Below, piece by piece: positions 6,984-16,483 of a stretch of DNA of 16,932 nucleotides. The notes under the pieces are model-generated. The model did not search any database, was not told where the DNA came from, and saw only the letters and a program-made list of their open reading frames with translations. The DNA comes from Acidobacteriota bacterium (GTDB lineage: Bacteria > Acidobacteriota > Blastocatellia > RBC074). Made by a program: the position numbers and the translations under genes. The stretch is taken from positions 1 to 16,932 of the forward strand of contig JADJLO010000040.1 in the NCBI GenBank assembly GCA_016710075.1, given 5' to 3'. The stretch's first letter is position 1. Each line of letters starts with the position of its first letter.

Positions 6984-9394
6984 ATGTTCGAACGCTACAC
7001 TGAAAAAGCCCGGCGCGTCATCTTCTTCGCCCGCTATGAGGCCAGCCAGTTCGGCGCTTCGCAGATCGAAGCCGAACACATACTGCTGGGCCTGATTCGC
7101 GAGGACAAGAATCTCACTACCCGTTTCTTTCACCCGCACTATGCCAACGTGGAATCAATTCAAGGAGATAGAAGGCCGGACGATTCTGCGTGATCGGATC
7201 TCTCGACCAATATCGACCTGCCGCTTTCAAGGCGAGGCCAAGCGCGTGCTGGCCTTTACCGCCGAGGAATCTGAAGGCTCAGGAACCGGCACATCAGGAC
7301 TGAGCACCTGCTGCTCGGGCTGCTTCGCGAGAGAACTCCGTTGCCCGCGGAAATCCTCTATGAGGAGGTTGAGACTTTCAGACATCAGGCAGGATCTGAT
7401 GAGGCAGGCAAATCTCGAGGCGTAATACCGGGTACGCAAGGAGACTCCGCACCTCATCGAATACAGCCGTGATCTCACCGAGGCCGCCCTTGAAGGCAGG
7501 CTCGATCCGCTCGTCGGGCGCAGCGACGAGATCGACCGCGTGGTCCAGATTCTCTGCCGGCGAACCAAGAACAATCCCGTGCTGATAGGCGAGCCGGGTG
7601 TCGGCAAGACGGCAATAGTCGAGGGGCTGGCGCAGCGGTCGTCAATGACGACGTCCCGTCCTTTCTCTCGGACAAGCGCATCCTGGCGCTCGATCTGAAC
7701 CTGATCTTGGCCGGAACCCAAATACCGCGGCCGGTTCGAAGAGCGAATGAAAACCATCATCGCGAGCTGATGGAAAATCCGCAGTATATCGTCCTTCATC
7801 GACGAGCTTCACACTGGTCGGGGCCGGATCGGCCGAGGGCAGCCTCGTGCGGCAAATATTCTCAAACCGGCACTTTCACGCGGCGAAATTCAATGCATCA
7901 GCACCTTCTCCAGCCGAATTCAGAAAATCGATCGAAAAAGACCGCTCCCCTCGAGCGCAGATTCCGGCGGTCAAAGGTTCGGCGCCCAACGAACTGGAGA
8001 CGATCAGCATCCTTGAAGGCATCAAAGGATCGCTGGAGTCCTACCACCAACGTTCGTTATACCGATGAGTCGATCAAGCCGCGGTTTATCAATCCCAACC
8101 GGTATCTGCCTGATCGCTTCCTGCCCGACAAAGCCATCGACATCATCGATGGGAGGCTGGCGCCCAGGTTAAGCTTCGCGCCCAGCGCGAAGTTGGCAAT
8201 CCCCGGCTCAACAGAACTGGCGGCAGAGAAATTCAACGACTCACGCGATTTTCGCGAACGCGGTTTTTCCAGCTCGCGCCGGACTTCACAGTTTTACGAA
8301 CCCCAGGATTACGAGAATATGGCGGCCGAGGTCGGCAAACAGGACATCGACGAGGTGATCGCCAAATGGACCGGGATTCCCGTAACCGCCCTCCAGGAAG
8401 AGGAATCGACCAAACTGCTTCGCATCGAGGAAGACTCCAGAAGAGAATCGTCAACCAGACCGATGCATTGTCCGCACTGGCGCGCGCCATCCGTAGATCC
8501 CGCGCCGGATTAAAAAATCCGAATCGCCCTGTCGGATCGTTCCTTTTTCTTGGACCGACAGGGGTCGGCAAGACCGAAGTCGCGCGCTCTCTCGCCGAAT
8601 TCCTCTTCGGATCGGAAAAGGCAATGATCCGTTTCGACATGTCCGAATTCATGGAGAAGCATTCCGTATCGAAATTGATCGGTTCGCCGCCCGGCTATGT
8701 CGGACACGAAGAAGGCGGCCAGTTGACCGAACGCATCAGACGCAATCCCTATTCAGTACTGCTGCTCGATGAGATCGAGAAGGCCCGCTGACATCTTCAA
8801 CATACTGCTGCAGGTCTTCGAAGACGGCATTCTCACCGACGCCCTGGGCAATACAGTCGATTTCAAGACTATGTCATTATCATCCCGACTTCGAACATCG
8901 GAGCGCGCTTTATTTATAAAGGCGGCCAGGTTAGCTTCCATTCGACAATGAACGAGGCGAATGCACGGGCGGAAGATCGCGTCCTCTCCGCCGTTCGCGA
9001 AACATTCAATCCGGAATTCATCAACCGGCTCGATGAGATCATTGTCTTTGCGCCCCTGACCGATGAGGACCTGCTCCAGATCGTCGGACTGTTGATCAAC
9101 CAGATCAACCATACCCTGCGCAATCGCAAGCTGGAGGTCCGCATCAGCGAAGATGCCAAACGATGGATCGTCAATCAGACCTGCACCGACCGCAGCTACG
9201 GCGCCAGACCCCTGCGTCGCGCACTCCAGAAATTTGTCGAAGACCCGCTTTCCGAGGCTCTCATCCAGGGTCGTTTCGTTTCGGCTACCGCCGTTGAGGT
9301 CTTTCTCGACGGTAACTCCCTGAATTACCGGCCATTACTGGGCGAAAAATTCAACGAAACCGACGAGGTGCTCATTGGCCAGGCAGGGGAATAA
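6984..9394 (+). CDS. clpC: ATP-dependent protease ATPase subunit ClpC, heavily frameshifted
   Basis: ClpC is a cytoplasmic AAA+ unfoldase that feeds substrates to ClpP. The start at ATG 6984 gives MFERYTEKARRVIFFARYEA, the classic ClpC opening, with a modest GGAAG site upstream. The two N-domain repeats follow (AEHILLGLIRED, then a broken EHLLLGLLRE). D1 has Walker A GEPGVGKTA (7588-7614), a Walker B region FIDELHT near 7795 and KAIDIIDE-like sequence near 8130. D2 has Walker A GPTGVGKTE (8552-8578), MSEFMEKHSVSKLIGSPPGYVG and Walker B LLLDEIEKA (8759-8785). The C-terminal part from 8948 (FNPEFINRLDEIIVFAPL...YGARPLRRALQKFVEDPLSE) is clean and ends at TAA 9394. At least a dozen indels break the frame between 7130 and 8950, and a TAA at 7423-7425 interrupts it in phase after ANLEA. 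Full span is about 803 codons, normal to slightly short; the linker between D1 and D2 looks short. ClpB is less likely because its long coiled-coil insert is absent. Confidence 0.87.
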
Positions 9395-9454
9395 ACGGGG
9401 AATATAAGCAGGGAAAGATTTTTCGACTGTTTCTTGATCTGACACGGCTGGGGC

Positions 9455-9483
9455 TATTCATTCCGGACTTAATTTCGTATAAT
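9455..9483 (+). promoter_or_regulatory. Candidate promoter upstream of bamA
   Basis: A perfect TATAAT lies at 9478-9483 in an AT-rich stretch, about 165 bases before the bamA start. The hexamer 17 bases upstream, TATTCA at 9455-9460, is a poor -35 box. The strong -10 element and the position after the clpC stop suggest a new transcription unit covering bamA and the genes after it. Confidence 0.45.
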
Positions 9484-9548
9484 ACGCGATCTTAAATTAG
9501 CACTGCAATCCTGGCAATGTAGATCGTTCTAAGGGACGGAGTCGTATT

Positions 9549-9599
9549 CGGCTTCAGATTGCCGGAGACGCCTGAGCCGCGCACGGAAGTGTGTGCGGC
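9549..9599 (+). other. Potentially structured 5' leader of bamA
   Basis: Downstream of the TATAAT the leader can form two overlapping or competing stems. CGGCT (9549-9553) can pair with AGCCG (9575-9579). GCCGC (9576-9580) can pair with GCGGC (9595-9599), closing an inner GCAC/GTGT stem capped by a GGAA tetraloop. It matches no riboswitch class I recognise, and pairing may be fortuitous in GC-rich DNA. Confidence 0.25.
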
Positions 9600-9646
9600 A
9601 TTATGAAGTTCGTTGACGGTCACCAATGTTCAGCGGGAGAAGTTTC

Positions 9647-12631
9647 ATGAATAAGCGACTTACCTTTTTGGCAAGCGCGTTTTACACAGCAGTAATTTTA
9701 CTCTTCTTATTACTTGGAGCCCCGGCGTCGGCGCAGGTCGCGCAGCCGGGTCAGGAATCATTTGTTGAGGACGTGGAGATCCGCGGAAACCGGCGTATTC
9801 CCCGGGAGTCGATTCTCTACTACGTGCAGAGCAAGCAGCAGGATCGTTTCGATCTGAGCCTTGCGCAGCGCGATCTTCAATCGATCATTCAGATGGGGCT
9901 GTTCGACCCTCTCGCGACCAAACTCTTCATAGAAGACGGGCCAAGAGGCGGAAAGATCATCATTTTCCAGGTCAGGAATATCCCATCATCCGCGACATTC
10001 AATACCGGGGTTTGAAGTCGGCGACCGAGAGCGAGATTCTGACGCGATTCAAGGAGCGGCGGGTTCAGGTGAGCAAGGAATCTCAGTTCGATCCGGCCAA
10101 AACCAACGGTGCCCGGCTGGTCTTGCGCGAGCTGCTCGCTGAAAAAGGCCATCCCGACGCAAAGGGTGAGGTCGAGGTTGAAGACATCTCGGCAACCACG
10201 GTCGCGCTCATATTTGGAGTAACCGAAGGCCCTCGGGTTCGCGTCAAGGAGATAGAGTTCACCGGCGACAAGGACGGATTCTCACAGAGACGACTGCGCG
10301 GGGCGATGAAACTGGTCAAAGAGGCCGGGCTGATCTCCACCTTCACGTCGAAAGACATCTATTTCAAGGAAAAACTTCAGGACGACCTCGAGCGGGTCAG
10401 GTTCTTCCTGGGAACGAAGGGCTACCTGCAGGCCAAGATTGGCCAGCCCGAAATTGCAAAGGCAGGAAATGTCAGCGGCGGCATACCTTTCCCAGGCTTG
10501 CGCAAATCCGGGCCGGGGCTCAAGGTCTCGATTCCGATCGAAGTCGGGCGCCGTTACAGGATCTTAAAGGTCGAGGAGAAGGGCGTGACCATCTTCCAGC
10601 CCGGCATCGTCAAGGCCGTTTCGGGATTGAGGGAAGGCGAATGGGTTGACGCCAAGAAGATCCAGGAGAACGTCTTCAAGGGAATCAAGGACATCTACGG
10701 AACCCAGGGATACATTCAGGCTGACGTCAATTTCATCCCTGAATTCAAGGACAGGACAGACACTGAAGGCGATGTCACCATCACGCTTGAAGTCGAGGAA
10801 GGCCGGCAGTTCACGATGCGTCGGCTGGAGTTCATCGGCAACAGCAACACACGAGATGTGGTGCTTCGCCGCGAAGTGCTGCTCAACGAGGGCGACCCGT
10901 ACAATAAACGCTACTGGGATCTGTCGATTCTGAGGTTGAACCAGCTCGGCCTTTTTGATGAGGTCAAGGACAAGGACGCGATCACGCGCACCAACGACCG
11001 TGATCAGACCGTCGATATCGACCTTCAGGTCAAGGAGAAAGGCCGGCAGCAGATTCAGCTCAACGGTGGAGTCTCGGGATTCGCTGGAAGCTTTTTCGGC
11101 CTTGAGTATTCGACCAACAACCTCCTCGGATACGGGGAGAGCCTGAGCTTTGCCCTCTCGGGCGGCAACCGTCAGCTCTTCGCCTCTGTCGGATTCACCG
11201 AACCTTATCTGTTCGGCAAGCCGATCAGCCTCGGGGTGCAGCTATTCGTTCAGAAGGCTCAGTTCGTCGGACAGGGCTTCAATTTCTCAAATGCTTCACA
11301 GATTCTTCAGGCGAGTTTCTTCGGATTATCGTCGATCAATGCCGATACGTTGTTCTCGCAGAAAACGATAGGAGGAACGGTCAGCCTGTCAGGTCCGCTG
11401 CAGCTTTTCACCAAACGGTTCCGAAAGTTCTCGCAGTTCGCAAGGCTTGGCCTGTCCTATTCTCTGACGGCCAACAGCATTGAGGACCCCAAGGTAAGCC
11501 GCGACGCCGATCCAAAACGACATTCCGGTGACCTTCACACAACCGCGGATCATCACCAGCCGAGTCGTTCCGTCGCTTTTTTTACAATACCTTGAATGCG
11601 GCGATCGATCCGACGCGCGGCCAGAGCATATTCATAGGACTCTCTCTTGCGGGAGGAATCCTGGGTGGAGACGTCAACACTTTCGCGCCGTCGCTTGAGT
11701 ACAAATACTTCATCCCTGTGTTCAGGCGCAGGACTGATAAGCCGCACGTCATTGCCATGAGTTCAGGCTGATCACATTCGCACTTTCAGCGCCCTTTGAT
11801 ACCAGGTCGCTCTCATTCGTCGGCGGCATTCCGATCTTCGAAAGATTCTACCTCGGCGGCGAATACGACATCCGCGGCTACAACTTCCGCTCGATTTCGC
11901 CGGTGGTACCCTCTGATTCTTTCCTTTCGACCAGGAACGTCAAGGCGAAAATTCCGGATCCCGCCGACCCGAACAAGCTGATCGACGCACCGGCGGGGCT
12001 GGTAAGTCCGAGCGTGATTCGCAACTATACTTTTGAGGCTCCAGGAAAGCGCTTGCGCAGGGCTGACGTCTCCCGATTCGAGCAGGGGCTGCAACACGCT
12101 TCAGGCGCGCAGGTTCTTCACTCCCATTGGCGGCGACACTCAGTTCATCCTATAACCTCGAGTACCGCGTCCCTGTTTTTCAGTGTGCTTTCGATCGCGG
12201 CTTTTGCTGATGTGGGATCCAGCTTTTAATGCCCGCAAGTACAAAGATCAGGTGACGAACACCAACTTCATTGACCAGAACATCACGACCAGCGGCATCA
12301 GGTTGAATCCCGCCGGGCGAGTCGCAACCCAGGAAGAGGTTGCCAGCGCTCCCAAGGATTTCCTGGGAAACCCCGTCGGTTTCCGCAATATTTTCCTGAC
12401 AGGCGAATCGAGGAACTACGATTTCGTGCACTTCTCAGCAGAACGTCAATTCCTTTCGGACCTGCGGTCTTCAATGGGACTTGAATTCCACATCAGATGC
12501 CGGTGATCAACGTTCCGTTCCGCTTGATCTTCGCCTACAACCCTCAGGCGAAAACAGATATTACCGATCCGACCGTGCTCTTTCTCGAGCGTCGCACAGT
12601 CATGCGCTTCACAGTCGGCCGAACATTTTAA
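9647..12631 (+). CDS. bamA: Outer membrane protein assembly factor BamA, frameshifted
   Basis: BamA (Omp85 family) is the outer-membrane barrel that folds and inserts other beta-barrel proteins. The start is ATG 9647, with GGGAGA at 9635-9640; the in-frame ATG at 9626 lacks such a site. It opens MNKRLTFLASAFYTAV, a signal peptide ending ASAQ. POTRA domains follow, with the typical phrases VEDVEIRGNRRIPRESILYY, VRVKEIEFTGDKDGFSQRRL and MRRLEFIGNSNTRDVVLRRE. The barrel begins about 11035 (QIQLNGGVSGFAGSFFGLEY); FERFYLGGEYDIRGYNFRS near 11838 carries the conserved RGY motif of loop L6. The frame is clean to about 9970, shifts once (continuing as YPIIRDIQYRGLKSA), is clean again to about 11500, then breaks near 11505, 11755, 12050, 12160 and 12500. 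It ends VMRFTVGRTF at TAA 12629-12631. Total about 994 residues, longer than E. coli BamA but with all parts present. Confidence 0.88.
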
Positions 12632-12655
12632 CGAGAATTGGAGATTTATTCAGAC

Positions 12656-13232
12656 ATGAAGATTAGACTTTTTATGACACTCGCATTCCTGGTATTTGCC
12701 GGAACGGGTGTTTCTCGCTCAGACAGGAGGTGCGGCCGCAGGGCAGGTGCCCAAGATGAAGGTAGCCATCATCGACGTGCTTTCGTTCCGTGACCAGGTG
12801 ACCGAGTTGAAGGCGAAATATGACAAGCTTCAGACGGAGTTTGCGCCTCGCTACCAGCAGCTTGAATCCATGCAACCAAGCTGGCCGCCCAGGAAAAGAC
12901 GCTCAACGAGAACACCTCGCTGTCTCCGCAACAGGCCGCCAAACTGACAGAGGATTTCAGAAGCCGGCAAGAAGGAATACCAGCGAATGCTTGAGGATTC
13001 GCAGGTGACTGCCCGCAAACGCGAGCAGGAAGAGACTGAGGCGATCTACGACAAGCTGAGCAAATTCCTCGATCAATACTGCATCAAGTATGGAATCACC
13101 AGCGTTTTCGATGCGCGCCGACTGCAGGAGACCAACCTCGTCGTTTTCGCCGCTGAGAAAGCAAATATCACAGACGATTTCATCAAGGAATATAACAAGG
13201 CCAATACCGGGACGCCTGCCGGCAAGCCATGA
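12656..13232 (+). CDS. skp: Periplasmic chaperone Skp/OmpH, first copy, frameshifted
   Basis: Skp/OmpH proteins are periplasmic trimeric chaperones that hold unfolded outer-membrane proteins on the way to BamA. The gene starts 24 bases after the bamA stop, at ATG 12656, with MKIRLFMTLAFLVFAGTGV as signal peptide. The next recognisable part is MKVAIIDVLSFRDQVTELKA, a beta strand leading into the long coiled-coil helices (KAKYDKLQTEFAPRYQQLES, later RKREQEETEAIYDKLSKFLD). It closes with the C-terminal sheet segment YGITSVFDARR...ETNLVVFA and the tail ITDDFIKEYNKANTGTPAGK, stop TGA at 13232. Small indels break the frame near 12708, 12873 and 12955. Restored length is about 191 residues, typical of the family. 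The position directly after bamA is the classical location for skp. Confidence 0.8.
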
Positions 13233-13307
13233 CGGTGAGACCTTTAATATATATCAGACGATAAACGCAATTTTAAAAAATCGATTATTTTCAAGGAGCT
13301 AGAAGAA

Positions 13308-13947
13308 ATGAAGAAACTGTTAATTGCAGCCGCCATCTGCGCAATGATGGCAGTTGCTGCGTTTGCGCAGAACCGACACCTCCCACTCGCCCGTCAACTG
13401 CCGGTGCGGGTCAATCCAGCGCCGCCCAGACCCAGGCGGAGGCACCGGCGCCGAAGGCAAAGTCGCCTACATCAACACAGCCGCCTTCAGACAGGGAGAT
13501 CAATGATCTCAAGGCAAAACTCGATGTACTCAACGGCGAGTTCGAGCCTAAGAAGAAAGAGATTCAGGCCCTTGAAGAGGAGCTCCAACAACCTCAAGAA
13601 CAAGATTCAGACCCAGGGCAGCACGGTCAGTCCCTGGTCCGCAATCAGTGGGTGGAAGAGGCGACAGAGAAGGAGAAGGGTCTCAAGCGCAAGGCTGAGG
13701 ATTACGATGCCCTTGGACAGAAGCGTCTGGCCGAAGTCTCGCAGCCGGTTTATGAAAAAGTCGGCAAACTGCTCGAGCAATATTGCCAGCAGCGCGGCAT
13801 CGTGCTGGTGCTTGAGGCAGCGCCGCCCAGCAGGCCGGAGTCCTGATCTACGCTTCGCCGGCGACCGACATCACCGAGGACTTCATCAAGGAATACAACA
13901 AGGCCAATCCGGGCGGAGCGGCCCCGGCCGCCGCCAAAAAGCCCTAG
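13308..13947 (+). CDS. Periplasmic chaperone Skp/OmpH, second copy, frameshifted
   Basis: This is a second OmpH-family gene in tandem with the first. AAGGAG at 13293-13298 precedes ATG 13308. The signal peptide MKKLLIAAAICAMMAVAAFA is clear and is followed by a Pro/Ala/Thr-rich linker that is absent from copy one. Reassembling across breaks near 13370, 13490, 13590, 13640 and 13828 gives KVAYINTAAFRQG, the coiled-coil region INDLKAKLDVLNGEFEPKKK and QWVEEATEKEKGLKRKAEDY, then QPVYEKVGKLLEQYCQQRGI and a tail ITEDFIKEYNKANPG followed by Ala/Pro/Lys, stop TAG 13945-13947. A 231-codon open frame from 13308 to 14003 follows the signal peptide in the wrong frame, giving Arg-rich residues, and is not the true protein. 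The family assignment is confident; whether it differs functionally from copy one is not visible. Confidence 0.77.
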
Positions 13948-13979
13948 GCCAAATAACTGAGTCGCATCAAGTACAAAGG

Positions 13980-14028
13980 CAAAAGGCAAAAGTAAGGAAG
14001 TAATTCTCCTTTTGACTTTTGCCTTTTG
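13980..14028. terminator. Long perfect inverted repeat between skp copy two and lpxD
   Basis: A 14-base arm at 13980-13993 (CAAAAGGCAAAAGT) is the exact reverse complement of 14015-14028 (ACTTTTGCCTTTTG), with a 21-base loop. A further 7 bases outside, GCATCAA (13964-13970) and TTGATGC (14031-14037), also pair. The T-rich downstream arm (including TTTTGTTTTG) gives it terminator-like character, but an AT-rich stem of this type can equally be a repeat element. If it terminates transcription, it would separate bamA-skp-skp from the lpx genes. Confidence 0.45.
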
Positions 14029-14054
14029 TTTTGATGCATAGGCTTTAGACACGT

Positions 14055-15180
14055 ATGAAACTGTCGGAATTAGCGCAATTTATTGTACCAAGCCGAAATT
14101 CAAGGCGATGGAGCCGTGGAGATCACCGGCATCTCATCGCTGGAGGGTGCACCGCCGGAAACCGTGACACTGATTGCTGATGCAGCGAGGCTGCGGGATG
14201 CCGCCGGCTGCGCGGCTTCGGCACTGATCGTACCACCGCAAATTGCAGATTCACCGGCGCTCGAAGGCCGCAACCTGATCGTCAGTCGGAATCCCAAACT
14301 GGCATTTGCCCGAGCGATTGCTGCTTTTTACGCAAAGCCGTACGAATCACTGGGGGTCAGCCAGGATCTGGCAATCAGGAATGGTTCCACCTTCCGGAGC
14401 CGACTGCTCGATTCACCCGCAGGTTACGATAGGCAGAAACAGCCTTATCGGTGACCGCGTGACGCACTTTCACCCGGGCGTCGTCATCGGCGACAACGTG
14501 ACGATTGGAGACGGGACAACGATCTTTCCCAACGTCTCGATCTACGATGACACCTCTATCGGCGCACGATGCCGCATCCACAGCGGAACGGTGATTGGAG
14601 CCGACTGGCTTCAGCTTCACTCCGGACGAGAGCGGCAAACAGGTTCAAATTACTTTCAGGTAGGAAAAGTGGTCATCGAAGACGATGTCGAGATCGGCGC
14701 GAACACTGTGTGGATCGCGGGGATTTGGTCAAACCAGAATCCCGGCGAGGCGCTAAATTCGACAACCTGATTCAGATCGTACAATGTCGAAATCGGCGAG
14801 GATACCGTAATCGCCGATCTCGCAGGCTTCTCAGGGGACGAAAGTCAGGCGCGGGTGCATCATTGCCGGGCAGATCGGCACGAATCGACTTATCACCATT
14901 GGCGACGGAGCCATCATCACCGCAAGAACGGGCGTGACCAAAAGCGTCGAGGCAGGCGAGCTTGTCGGCGGGATGACCCGCTCAGAATTACCAGCAACGA
15001 CGGCGGAAATCTCAGTTGCTCTATTCGCGCCTGCCTGAACTCACCGACCGGCTGAAGAAACTCAAAGAAGAAAATGGAGACACCATAGGAGGAGAAAGAA
15101 GAAAAATTACGAAAGAATACGAAACAAACGAGAAGGGCATGGACGGTAATACGACAAATCAGCCGTTTCTCTCGACATAA
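14055..15180 (+). CDS. lpxD: UDP-3-O-acylglucosamine N-acyltransferase LpxD, frameshifted
   Basis: LpxD adds the second 3-hydroxyacyl chain to UDP-3-O-acylglucosamine in lipid A synthesis. The start is ATG 14055 (MKLSELAQFI). An N-terminal uridine-binding domain follows (AEIQGDGAVEITGISSLEGA, then SALIVPPQIADSPALEGRNL and NPKLAFARAIAAFYA). From about 14410 come left-handed beta-helix hexapeptide repeats (IHPQVTIGRNSLIGDRV, GVVIGDNVTIGDGTTIFPNV, SIYDDTSIGARCRIHSGTVI). Later parts are readable in other frames: GKVVIEDDVEIGANT, AKFDNLIQIV, GTNRLITIGDGAIITARTGV and VEAGELVGGMTRSEL. The frame breaks at least six times. One break falls at 14780, exactly where the catalytic His and the following Asn (HNVEIGE in the family) should be. 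It ends ARLPELTDRLKKLKEENGD, then runs on about 33 residues through an inverted repeat to TAA 15178-15180. The usual C terminus would be close to 15079. Confidence 0.82.
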
Positions 15181-15278
15181 GGCGAATGAGGGTTCATTTG
15201 GCGTATTGCCTTCGAGCTTTTTCGTCTATTTGCAGTTTTATTCCCGTCTGTTTCGTAATCTTTCTTCTTCCTCCTCCT
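15087..15278. repeat. Imperfect long inverted repeat spanning the end of lpxD and the lpxD-fabZ gap
   Basis: The 28-base purine-rich left arm (15087-15114, starting AGGAGGAGAAAG) is complementary to the pyrimidine-rich right arm (15251-15278, ending TTCCTCCTCCT) at 26 of 28 positions. Inside, AAGGC (15180-15184) pairs with GCCTT within the central ATTGCCTTCG stretch. The 136-base interior holds repeated ACGAA-type words (ACGAAAGAATACGAAAC). It looks like a non-coding palindromic element, with the lpxD frame reading into the left arm. Confidence 0.55.
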
Positions 15279-15289
15279 CTGACCTCAAT

Positions 15290-15719
15290 ATGAATATCAA
15301 CGAAATACAATCGATCATTCCGCATCGCTATCAAATGCTTCTCATCGACCGCATTATCGAAGATTGAGCCGCTCAGAATCGTGGCGATCAAGAATGTGAC
15401 GATCAACGAGCAGGTTTTCAGGGCACTTTCCGGCGCGCCCGTCTTTCCAGAGTCTTCATCATCGAAGCATGTGGCTCAGGCAGGCGCGGTGCTGCTTTTT
15501 CGCGAAGTGCCAGATCGGACTGCAAGCTTCTCTATTTCACGGGAATTGAGGAAGCGAGATTCCCGCAAGCCTGTGGTCAGGAGACCATCTTCGCATCGGG
15601 ATAACCGTCATCAGATACAAGATAGGTTTGCCAAGCTTCGCGCAGAAGCCTTCGTTGACGGACGGCGGCTTGTCGCCGAAGCCGTCATTTCATCCACTCT
15701 TGCGCCGAAACCTCAATAA
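15290..15719 (+). CDS. fabZ: 3-hydroxyacyl-ACP dehydratase FabZ, frameshifted
   Basis: FabZ dehydrates (3R)-hydroxyacyl-ACP to trans-2-enoyl-ACP in type II fatty acid synthesis. It competes with LpxA and LpxD for the same acyl-ACP pool, which is why it often lies between their genes. The ATG at 15290 gives MNINEIQSIIPHRYQMLLID, the conserved FabZ opening with the PHRYPFLLID-type motif that carries the catalytic His. An indel near 15363 sends the frame to a TGA. The protein continues as PLRIVAIKNVTINEQVFR, then the damaged GHFPG.PVFPGV.IIEAMAQAG core (15420-15485), GAVLLFREVPDRT, KLLYFTGIEEARF and DGRRLVAEAVISSTLAPKPQ, ending TAA 15717-15719. About 143 codons, a normal length. At least five indels are needed. 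The catalytic Glu region (IIEA) is readable after correction. Confidence 0.8.
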
Positions 15720-15737
15720 CCAAGCTCCAAAGCGTTT

Positions 15738-16483
15738 ATGATACGTTCAACTGCAATCATCCATACCGGAGCCCGCATCGCCGAGGCGTTTACAATCGGC
15801 GCCTGTTCGATCGTCCGGGGAAAAGGTGACGATTCACGATGATGTCGAGATTGCGGGCCATGTCGGCATTGAAGGCCCTGAGGATTGGCAGCGGCACGAG
15901 GATCTTCGTTCGCATCGGCGGGCCGGGCTCCACAAGTTCTCAAATCAGAGGTGAAGAGACCCGGCTTGTCATCAGCCGAATGTGATTCGCGAATACGTCA
16001 CCACGAATCGCGGCACTTCAGGGGAGGTCTGACCTCTGTCGGCGACGATAATCTCTTCATAGACGCAGACTCACGTTGCGCCGACAGCATAGTCAGTTTA
16101 CGACTAACATCTACGCAAACTGCGCCTCCTTGCAGACCACGTGACGATCCGGAGATCACATCACACTCCGGCGCCTTCGTCGGCGTCCATCAGTTCTGCC
16201 GCGTTGGAAACCACGCATTCGTCGGACCATGTCAAAGATCATCAGGATGCTCTTCCCTACGCATAGAACCGACGGCAATGACGCAAAATGTTACCCAGGG
16301 CGAATTCGATCGGACTCCGGCGCAAAGGAAAAACTTTCAAATGGTGATCGAAATATGTTTTGCTGCAGAGTTCGAGAAGCTCAACACATCCCAGGCGCTC
16401 GACCGGATCAGGGCGGGAATGTTCCGGTCTGCCCGAGATCGTTACACTCAGTCGAATTCATCGAGACAGCCACTCGCGGATGA
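15738..16483 (+). CDS. lpxA: UDP-N-acetylglucosamine acyltransferase LpxA, frameshifted
   Basis: LpxA performs the first step of lipid A synthesis, transferring a 3-hydroxyacyl chain from ACP to UDP-GlcNAc. The gene starts 18 bases after fabZ at ATG 15738 (MIRSTAIIHTGARIAEAFTI). Hexapeptide-repeat sequence is visible in pieces: VTIHDDVEIAGHVGIEGP, then REYVTTNRGT, the family signature, near 16000. GDDNLFID follows, and the stretch near 16067-16090 reassembles to AHVAHDSIVS, carrying the catalytic His. GAFVGVHQFCRVGNHAFVG at about 16170-16228 is the strongest match. The alpha-helical C-terminal domain is readable as TDGNDAKC, SQALDRIRAGM and VEFIETATRG, with TGA at 16481-16483. At least eight indels separate these. 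The stop overlaps the start of the next gene by four bases (ATGA). Roughly 248 codons, a little short of the usual 255-265. Confidence 0.8.

Noticed and set aside
2362..7425. Alternative genetic code or recoded TAG/TAA
   Set aside because: TAA ends DUF3352, ClpC, BamA and FabZ properly, TAG ends Skp copy two, and TGA ends LpxA, so no stop codon appears reassigned.
7227..7799. 190-codon open frame on the minus strand
   Set aside because: It is antisense to ClpC, whose conserved N-domain and D1 Walker A motif are clear on the plus strand.
13308..14003. 231-residue Arg-rich protein starting with a signal peptide
   Set aside because: After the signal peptide it follows the wrong frame of the second Skp gene; the Skp coiled coil is recovered by correcting indels.
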